This document shows positions 23,308-28,371 of a DNA stretch of 28,371 nt, one piece after another (the stretch's first letter is position 1; each line of letters begins with the position of its first letter). Source of the stretch: an uncultured Acidaminococcus sp. (GTDB taxonomy: Bacteria > Bacillota > Negativicutes > Acidaminococcales > Acidaminococcaceae); NCBI GenBank assembly GCA_900538365.1, contig UPXT01000021.1, positions 1 to 28,371 of the forward strand. The letters are read 5' to 3'. The translations under genes were made by a program, and so were the position numbers. The notes under the pieces were generated by a model, which saw only the letters and a list, made by a program, of their open reading frames with translations, ran no database searches and was not told the origin of the DNA.

Positions 23308-24789
23308 TTATGGTGCAGCTTTTCTCATGACCATCCACATCCCATCATCATGGACGCATTCCCAGGTCCCGTCAATATCCGTCTCAAAATCCTGCATGTC
23401 CCCACTCCGTACAACAGCGATGATTTCCTTATCTTCTGAAAGGGATTCTATGGAAGCAAAGGGCATCATGTTCTTTGCATTCCAGTCCAATGAGCCCGGA
23501 AGCAGCTCTGGAATTTCATTCTTCCATTTGAGCCTTTTTGCCATATGACCCGAATAATAGGTAAGGGAAACCGGATAACGGCCTCCATAGGCAACGACTG
23601 TCGTGTCATTTCCGGCCAGGGCCTTGACTGCCTGGGCCGCATCATAAGCAGAGGCTTTCCGGCATTGCGGAACGGCTACCGTATAAGTGAGGATCAGATA
23701 CACGGTCAAAGCGCCTCCTGCCAACCCTTTTACAAGACGTTCATGTGGAGCCAAAAAGGAGGAAAAGAAGACGGCAAGCGGCAGCATATAAGGAAAAGTA
23801 TAGGTCATATATTTTGTCTGGACAAGTTCAAAGATAAAGACTGTCACAAAAGCCCATGAGGCAAAAAAGGCCGTCCGAACATCCACTTCGGGAAGTTTTT
23901 TCTGGCAGGCCACATGCCTGCAGAAGCTCCGAATCTTAAGAGCCCATTCTCTTCTTGAGCCTAAAAGAGGCAAGGTAAAGGACCAAGGGGCCCAGCCCAA
24001 AATAAAGATAAGGAGATAGTAGTACCAAACATTTTGGCGTGGATGTTCCGAAACGGTAGCCCGCAAAAAATTATGGACGCCAAAAAAATTCAAAAGAAAG
24101 TCATGACCATGCAGGACCGTCATTGGTCCATACCAAAGACCGGTCAAAATCAGGTAGAGCAGTCCTCCGGAGACCAATTTCATGTGCGTCAAGGCTTTTA
24201 TGTCCCGCCGCCACCAGAGGAAAAATAAGATGATAAGACCAGGAAGCCCCAGCCCTATCGGCCCTTTGACCAAGGTCCCGATGGCTGCTGCCGTATAGGC
24301 CGCATAGTACCAACGGGATTTTTTTTGCGTATAGCCTAGATAAAATGCCATCAAGGTCATTTCTATAAAGACAAACAGCGTCATATCCGTAATGATAGCT
24401 TTTCCAATATAAAAATATTCGGTACAAGTCAAAAGGAGCAAGGAAGCCATCAAAGCCCTTTTGGCTGAATACAACCGCTTCACAAAAAAATAGGACAGCT
24501 CGATTCCTAGAAGGCCAAATAAAGCGGAGCCAAAGCGAGCAGCAAAGGAAGTCACGCCAAAGAGCCTAAAAGAAAGGAGCAATTCCCAATAGTAGAAAAT
24601 GGGCTTGTCATACCAATAATGACCATAGATCCTTGGGGAAAACCAATCTCCGCTTCGGAACATTTCAAGCGCGGTTTCAGCATAATTTGATTCAACCGGA
24701 TCGGTCACAAGAAGGGCCTGATTCCCAGCAAACATAAGAACGGCCCCCAAGACCAAAAGGATCCAAGGATAAGAGCGTTCTTTTTTCAT
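23308..24789 (-). CDS. ArnT-like (PMT/GT83 family) glycosyltransferase
   Basis: The 493-residue polytopic protein resembles ArnT and other GT-C transferases that move a sugar from a polyprenyl-phosphate carrier to a lipid or protein on the outer face of the inner membrane. The first loop carries the family pattern TDPVESNYAETALEMFRSGD followed by WYDKPIFYYW, with the likely catalytic acid in DPVESNYA. About ten membrane helices follow. The start at 24789 overlaps the epimerase stop as ATGA and has GAGGAAG before it; an earlier in-frame start would run 87 bases into the epimerase gene. In this diderm host the acceptor could be lipid A or a surface glycan, which the sequence does not decide. 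Confidence 0.87.
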   Translation of the reverse strand: MKKERSYPWILLVLGAVLMFAGNQALLVTDPVESNYAETALEMFRSGDWFSPRIYGHYWYDKPIFYYWELLLSFRLFGVTSFAARFGSALFGLLGIELSYFFVKRLYSAKRALMASLLLLTCTEYFYIGKAIITDMTLFVFIEMTLMAFYLGYTQKKSRWYYAAYTAAAIGTLVKGPIGLGLPGLIILFFLWWRRDIKALTHMKLVSGGLLYLILTGLWYGPMTVLHGHDFLLNFFGVHNFLRATVSEHPRQNVWYYYLLIFILGWAPWSFTLPLLGSRREWALKIRSFCRHVACQKKLPEVDVRTAFFASWAFVTVFIFELVQTKYMTYTFPYMLPLAVFFSSFLAPHERLVKGLAGGALTVYLILTYTVAVPQCRKASAYDAAQAVKALAGNDTTVVAYGGRYPVSLTYYSGHMAKRLKWKNEIPELLPGSLDWNAKNMMPFASIESLSEDKEIIAVVRSGDMQDFETDIDGTWECVHDDGMWMVMRKAAP

Positions 24790-25733
24790 GACTGAGCTTC
24801 CTCCTGACGGGCCTGGTCCTGAGCAAATCGCAGGGTTCGAAAGAGCCCTTCTTCCAAGGTCATCTTTGGCGTCCAAGCCAATAAGGTCCTTGCCTTTGCA
24901 CAGCTCAGCACAGAACGATGGATGTCTCCGCGACGCTTAGGGCCTTGTTCATGAGGAACACTGTACCCTGCTGCCTTTTCGAGCATCGTCAATACCGTTT
25001 TCAAGGAAACTTCTTTTCCCGTACTGACATTATAGACAGCATCACGGCGTGTTGTTACAAGGCTCTTTACAAGGGCTTCGGCCACATCACGGACATAGAT
25101 CCAGTCTCTAGTAGGAACAGTTGTTCCCAAAAAGGTGATGGGACGATGGTGCGCAATCTGATTGGCAAAAATCTGGATAACCCCGCCGGGATCCTTACGG
25201 ACTTCCCGCTCTCCATATACATTGGCAAAGCGAAGGATCACCCATTCCATGGAAAAAGAAGGTGCCAGCATACGGATATAGTTTTCTGCCGTCAGCTTGC
25301 TCAACCCATAAGGAGACAGCGGACATAAAGGCGCATCTTCTGCCAACGGCAGGAGTGCTTCTGACGGATGGCCGTAAACGGCTGCAGAAGAGGCAAAGAC
25401 GAAACGGCTGACATGGGACTTTTTGGCGCCTTCCAAGACGGCAAGGGTCCCACCGATATTAAGGGATGCATCCTGGAGCGGATTTCGTTCCGAAGAAGCG
25501 ACTTCAATTTGGGCGGCCAGATGGATGACCGCGTCAAAATGTCTGGCTGCCATAAATTCCTGAAACTGAGGCGTCAGGATATCAATTGGATAGAAATGAG
25601 CTTCCAAAGGAAGCAATCCTGCATGACCTCGCGAAAGATCGTCGACAACGGTTACATCATATCCTTTTTCGATTAGACACCTTACGGTGTGATTGCCGAT
25701 GAATCCGGCTCCTCCAGTGACCAGCACGTTCAT
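24786..25733 (-). CDS. NAD-dependent UDP-sugar epimerase (GalE-like)
   Basis: The 315-residue extended short-chain dehydrogenase has the NAD motif GGAGFIG at 7-13, Asp31/Asp32 for the ribose, FASSAAVYG with the catalytic Ser, and YGLSK with Tyr142 and Lys146. Sequence features such as LSRGHAGLL and PTRDWIYVRDVAEAL fit UDP-glucose/UDP-N-acetylglucosamine 4-epimerases; dehydratases and other sugar epimerases are alternatives. It is coupled by a 4-base overlap to the ArnT-like gene, which suggests that its product sugar feeds that transferase. The SD is AAGGAG. The parS-containing gap lies upstream. Confidence 0.9.
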   Translation of the reverse strand: MNVLVTGGAGFIGNHTVRCLIEKGYDVTVVDDLSRGHAGLLPLEAHFYPIDILTPQFQEFMAARHFDAVIHLAAQIEVASSERNPLQDASLNIGGTLAVLEGAKKSHVSRFVFASSAAVYGHPSEALLPLAEDAPLCPLSPYGLSKLTAENYIRMLAPSFSMEWVILRFANVYGEREVRKDPGGVIQIFANQIAHHRPITFLGTTVPTRDWIYVRDVAEALVKSLVTTRRDAVYNVSTGKEVSLKTVLTMLEKAAGYSVPHEQGPKRRGDIHRSVLSCAKARTLLAWTPKMTLEEGLFRTLRFAQDQARQEEAQS

Positions 25734-25903
25734 GGGACCACTCCTTTGATTCCTTGATTTTCATCAGTATAAGAGCCGAATCTAAACAAAGCCTAAACAA
25801 AGGAATAAGCTTTCCGTAAGCCCCTGCAAAATCCTTGTAAGGTGTTCGCCTTGATGATCTTGAGGAAAGATCATCAGAAAGAAGTTCCCCAGGCAAAAAA
25901 ATC

Positions 25904-25923
25904 ATTGTTTCACGTGAAACAAT
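25904..25923. promoter_or_regulatory. parS: parS centromere-like site (ParB binding)
   Basis: ATTGTTTCACGTGAAACAAT is a perfect 20-base palindrome whose central 16 bases, TGTTTCACGTGAAACA, match the well-known bacterial chromosomal parS consensus at every position. ParB loads here and spreads to organise the origin region for segregation and SMC loading. Such sites cluster near oriC, which agrees with the dnaB-rplI-gdpP block in this window. It is intergenic, between the porin and the epimerase gene. Confidence 0.95.
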
Positions 25924-25927
25924 GGAA

Positions 25928-25956
25928 AAGTCTCCCTGGAGCATCCAGGGAGACTT
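25928..25956 (-). terminator. Hairpin between the porin and the parS site
   Basis: AAGTCTCCCTGGA (25928-25940) pairs perfectly with TCCAGGGAGACTT (25944-25956) around a 3-base loop. On the minus strand it is followed by TTCC, so the stem ends in TTTTCC; it probably stops porin transcription before parS. A second hairpin (TCGTTCCCG/CGGGAACGA, 26036-26061) lies closer to the porin stop but has no T-run. Confidence 0.75.
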
Positions 25957-26099
25957 CTTAAGATAACATTGATATTAAGTTGACGTGACATAGGCACACA
26001 ATTCTTGCAATGAAAACGGTTGCCCTTTTCAGGAATCGTTCCCGTTGCGCTCCGGGAACGACTCTATATTTGATAAAATTCCCAAGGAGGAGCTTATCA

Positions 26100-27371
26100 T
26101 CAGAAAGTAACAACAAGCTGGCTCCAGAGCGTACGGGCATGTTTTTCGGAGGTTTCACCTTTTTTGCCCTTCAAATCATAGTAGTCAACTTCAGCTACCA
26201 TGTTCTTGGCAAGGGTCAGATTGGCCCCCACCTTATAGCCCTTGAATCCATAACCTGCAAAGGCATCCCATGCACCATCCATGGTGTGGGCGATAACCGT
26301 CGGAGCAGACTGATCATAGTAAGCTGCAATCAGGCCCCAGCTGCCCGGTTTATCTTCCTCAGCTCCGCCATAGGTCAGACCTACGACGTAACCGTCATCA
26401 TCGCCGTCACGATATTCGGAAAGAAGGACATCTTTATCGCCTTTCAGGTACATACCAGAAAGATTCAGTTTGCCAGCGGTGTAATCAGCGCCAACCGTCC
26501 AAATCTTATTGTCACCATTCAGGCCAAAATCTTCAAATTTAACCTCCTTGGCCTTGAGGTAGGAAGCTGCCAAATTGAGGTTGCCCCAAGTCCCACCTAA
26601 TTCAGCTTGGTAGAACGTATCGGCAACGGAAGTATCGGTATCATCGTTCCAGCCAAAATCGCTTTCACTGGCCATCTTTCCATAAGCTGCCGTGAGATAG
26701 GCATGACCAAAAGGAATGGTTGCCCGAACCGCGTCGACCTGGCTGTCATAGATATTCCCATTGCCGAGGAATTCATCATAGCGGCCAGCTTTAATGCCGA
26801 CAACCCCTATATTTCCTTCCAAGAAAGCTCGCTGGAAATCGGTATCACTGTCGCCAGATTCATTCTTACCTTGGAAATACTGATGATTTTCAAGCATGGC
26901 TATATAGTGCCAGTTATCGTTCACTTCACCGGTGAACCAGAGACGGGTCCTCAGGTCCGATTCGGAATTGCTCCCATCATCGTTCTTGAATATGCCGCCC
27001 TTGTTGCTTGCATAGCTCAACTGGACTTCACCAGTCACACGAACATGATCCGCGTTCTTTTCGAGTTTTGCTACTCTAACGCCAAGATTATCGAGCTCAT
27101 CGGCAAATTCACCAACAAGCTTATCATCTGCGCCAATAGCTCCTTTAGCCAGCGCCTTTGCAACAATCTGGGCCATTTCATAGCGGGTCATGGTACGGTC
27201 GCCTTTATACGTGCCGTCAGGATAGCCATCGACAATCCCTGCCGCAGCCAGCTTGGCAACAGCAGCATAAGCCCAATGACCAGCAGGAACGTCAGAAAAA
27301 GGATTGGCTGCAAGCGCTGTGCCGCTGATTCCCAGGGCAAGGGCCAGGGCTGTGACAAATTGTTTTTTCAT
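26100..27371 (-). CDS. OmpM-type porin with N-terminal SLH domain
   Basis: This is an outer-membrane channel and tether characteristic of Negativicutes. The 423-residue protein has a signal peptide (to AA at about 21-22) and one SLH domain at about 24-80 (FSDVPAGHWAYAAVAKLAAA, DGYPDGTYKGDRTMTRYEMA), which in this group binds polyaminated peptidoglycan. A short coiled coil follows at about 85-107 (DELDNLGVRVAKLEKN), then a 16-strand-type beta-barrel of alternating residues ending in LWSQLVVTF. The terminal Phe is the usual BAM recognition signal. The SD AAAGGAGG is strong, and a near-consensus promoter with a leader of about 95 bases lies upstream, fitting high expression. Confidence 0.94.
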   Translation of the reverse strand: MKKQFVTALALALGISGTALAANPFSDVPAGHWAYAAVAKLAAAGIVDGYPDGTYKGDRTMTRYEMAQIVAKALAKGAIGADDKLVGEFADELDNLGVRVAKLEKNADHVRVTGEVQLSYASNKGGIFKNDDGSNSESDLRTRLWFTGEVNDNWHYIAMLENHQYFQGKNESGDSDTDFQRAFLEGNIGVVGIKAGRYDEFLGNGNIYDSQVDAVRATIPFGHAYLTAAYGKMASESDFGWNDDTDTSVADTFYQAELGGTWGNLNLAASYLKAKEVKFEDFGLNGDNKIWTVGADYTAGKLNLSGMYLKGDKDVLLSEYRDGDDDGYVVGLTYGGAEEDKPGSWGLIAAYYDQSAPTVIAHTMDGAWDAFAGYGFKGYKVGANLTLAKNMVAEVDYYDLKGKKGETSEKHARTLWSQLVVTF

Positions 27372-27471
27372 TATTTCCTCCTTTTATACCAAAAGAAAGG
27401 AGCAAGCAAAGTTTCCTAGGTTTCCTTTACTTACTTATTTTTTCTTTTGGTTAGTTATAGCTAACATAATT

Positions 27472-27500
27472 AGTATACCGGATATGTCCCTTTTTGACAA
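27472..27500 (-). promoter_or_regulatory. Promoter of the porin gene
   Basis: Minus-strand TTGTCA (27495-27500) and TATACT (27472-27477) are 17 bases apart, one mismatch in each hexamer. The transcript leader would be about 95 bases. Confidence 0.8.
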
Positions 27501-27641
27501 GCCCTTTTTCTCCTTGTGGCAGCGTCCCCTTTTTTGTTATGCGTAAGGCTTTTTAAAGCGTCAGCTTGGGAAAAATATCTATGCTGACCCCATTGCTTTG
27601 CCATCCTTCCTGCAGCTCATGATGATGCTGCTCGTCTGCAC

Positions 27642-27788
27642 CTAATCGCTGCGCCTTATCTCTAAAAAACCGATTTCGTCCCCGCGCGAATTTCGTAGCT
27701 GGATGGTCCATACCCTCAATCAATATTCCTCCTCGATCTCAAAAGATAGCTGGAAAGCCATGGGCAGCACTGACTGATACACTTTTAC
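27642..27788 (-). pseudogene. Decayed relative of the small secreted protein
   Basis: A minus-strand frame reads VYQSVLPMAFQLSFEIEEEY, a TGA stop, then LRVWTIQLRNSRGDEIGFLE before another stop. The core WTIQLRN matches WTIRLRN of the 156-residue protein at 13312-13782, whose preceding residues (LYREDLMPLTVERPSFYDD) also align loosely. The DNA over this core is similar too (cgtagcYggatggtcca). No signal peptide or start is seen, and the fragment carries an internal stop. Confidence 0.4.
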
Positions 27789-28272
27789 TTACAAAGCTGT
27801 CTGCCACTATGTTAAGACCCGCATTTATGTAAATCGGGCGGCATCACGGGCTGGGAAAACGCTTTATTAACCCCTTAACGGGCTGCCCCATCCAGAGGAC
27901 TCCTGATTTAATGGCCTGCTCTTTCTAACGATCAAACGAAAAGAGCCCGGTTCCTTTTTTGAGCCCGGTCCATCCCCATTTCCATGATCAACTAGGCGCT
28001 CGACTTTTCGTTCACTTTTATGGACATGGTGTTAAACTCGGCTCATGCCATGAAAATAAATAGGAGCTTTGGTGGATAGTAAAATAGGGAGATACGGACC
28101 GTCTTATTTCAGGGGAATCCTTCGTATTCCTTCAAAAATTGTTTCTAAGCGTTTTTATAGCCTTTTATATAGATTGAGTCGTGTTTTAAAAAAAATCCGC
28201 TGAGAATCGATTTTTACGCATGTTTTCTGATTGGCGTTTTCCTAAAGAGTCCTGTCAAAAAAGAACTTCTTT
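27789..28272. other. Gene-free, AT-richer stretch
   Basis: No intact gene, RNA gene or clear promoter was found. The only pattern is a direct repeat of GAGCCCGGT (27943 and 27961 regions). Base composition becomes clearly AT-rich from about 28060 up to the ISL3-like terminus. It is probably decayed sequence. Confidence 0.5.
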
Positions 28273-28303
28273 GGTTCTATAATTTATTTTGGGGCGCTAA
28301 AGT
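28273..28303 (+). repeat. ISL3-like terminal inverted repeat, right copy
   Basis: GGTTCTATAATTTATTTTGG followed by GGCGCTAAAGT resembles the left copy at 2311-2337 in the opposite orientation. GTGCGTGTCCTCT, which also echoes the inner sequence of the left copy, follows at 28315. An ISL3-family element therefore probably begins here and runs out of the window; its transposase is not visible. Confidence 0.6.
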
Positions 28304-28330
28304 GACCGTCCAGGTGCGTGTCCTCTCAGC

Positions 28331-28358
28331 GCCTACTTTTTTCAATAAAAAAATAGGC
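28331..28358. repeat. Hairpin inside the right ISL3-like end
   Basis: GCCTACTTTTTT pairs with AAAAAAATAGGC around CAAT, with one bulge. It occupies the position equivalent to the hairpin at 2260-2287 in the left copy. Confidence 0.5.
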
Positions 28359-28371
28359 ATATGCACTCAAA

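Larger units (their letters stand above)
25734..26099. other. 366-base gene-free gap holding parS and hairpins
   Basis: The gap holds the epimerase SD region, a hairpin GATGATCTT/AAGATCATC (25853-25875), parS, the 13-bp hairpin at 25928-25956 and the 9-bp hairpin at 26036-26061. No protein gene or clear promoter hexamer pair was seen. Confidence 0.6.

Noticed and set aside
24790..24876. Upstream start for the ArnT-like gene
   Set aside because: It would extend 87 bases into the epimerase gene and add a non-hydrophobic leader unlike ArnT proteins.
27553..27723. A 56-residue minus-strand frame starting with TTG after GAGGAGG
   Set aside because: It overlaps in another frame the decayed WTI-LRN remnant, and its composition looks like chance. 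The SD-like GAGGAGG is explained by Glu codons of the remnant.
2338..28272. A composite ISL3 transposon carrying 26 kb
   Set aside because: The interior contains essential core genes in ancestral order and a parS site, and the two termini are clearly diverged.
1..28371. CRISPR arrays, rRNA genes, prophage genes and oriC
   Set aside because: No regularly spaced repeats, rRNA segments or phage structural genes were seen. Scattered TTTTCCACA-like words are too few to call a DnaA-box cluster.

Overview
The window looks like chromosomal DNA from a diderm Firmicute of the class Negativicutes, possibly the family Acidaminococcaceae. The evidence is an OmpM-type porin with an N-terminal SLH domain and a C-terminal Phe, beside Firmicutes-type gene order (yybS-gdpP-rplI-dnaB) and Firmicutes-type Shine-Dalgarno sequences. 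Genus-level placement is inference. The yybS-gdpP-rplI-dnaB block and a perfect parS site suggest an origin-proximal location.

Layout. At 1-2337 there is mobile DNA: an IS21-family element (istA cut by the window edge, istB complete) that seems to have inserted into an ISL3-family transposase, of which only the 3' part and one terminal repeat remain. From 2338 to 13782 every gene is on the minus strand: dnaB, rplI, gdpP and yybS as one operon; a tRNA-Thr(CGT); murI; ldh; an AbgB-like M20 amidohydrolase behind two tandem paralogous GTPases that resemble the vertebrate immunity-related GTPases (IRG/IIGP); and a small secreted protein. At 13783-16619 the direction reverses. A structured non-coding stretch leads into ansA (type I asparaginase), followed by bioF under a BirA-like operator. 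From 16694 to 27371 genes are again on the minus strand: a carboxymuconolactone decarboxylase/cupin fusion, a PepSY-domain membrane protein, a secreted copper-amine-oxidase-N (stalk) domain protein, a LysR regulator, an OmpR-type response regulator with its histidine kinase, an ArnT-like glycosyltransferase with a UDP-sugar epimerase, a parS site, and the porin. The last kilobase has no intact gene. It holds a decayed paralogue of the small secreted protein and, at 28273, a second ISL3-like terminus in inverted orientation to the first.

How the genes fit together. Several serve the envelope: murI makes D-glutamate for peptidoglycan; the epimerase/ArnT pair probably supplies and transfers a sugar to an envelope lipid; the two-component system, PepSY protein, stalk protein and porin all sit at or across the membranes. 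GdpP lowers c-di-AMP and is translationally coupled to ribosomal protein L9 and the replicative helicase. ldh, ansA and bioF are housekeeping metabolism.

The least ordinary items are the tandem IRG-like GTPases in an apparent operon with the amidohydrolase, the hairpin that separates the ansA Shine-Dalgarno from its start codon, and the structured region just upstream of it. Assignments rest on reading motifs and gene order by eye; no database search was possible.
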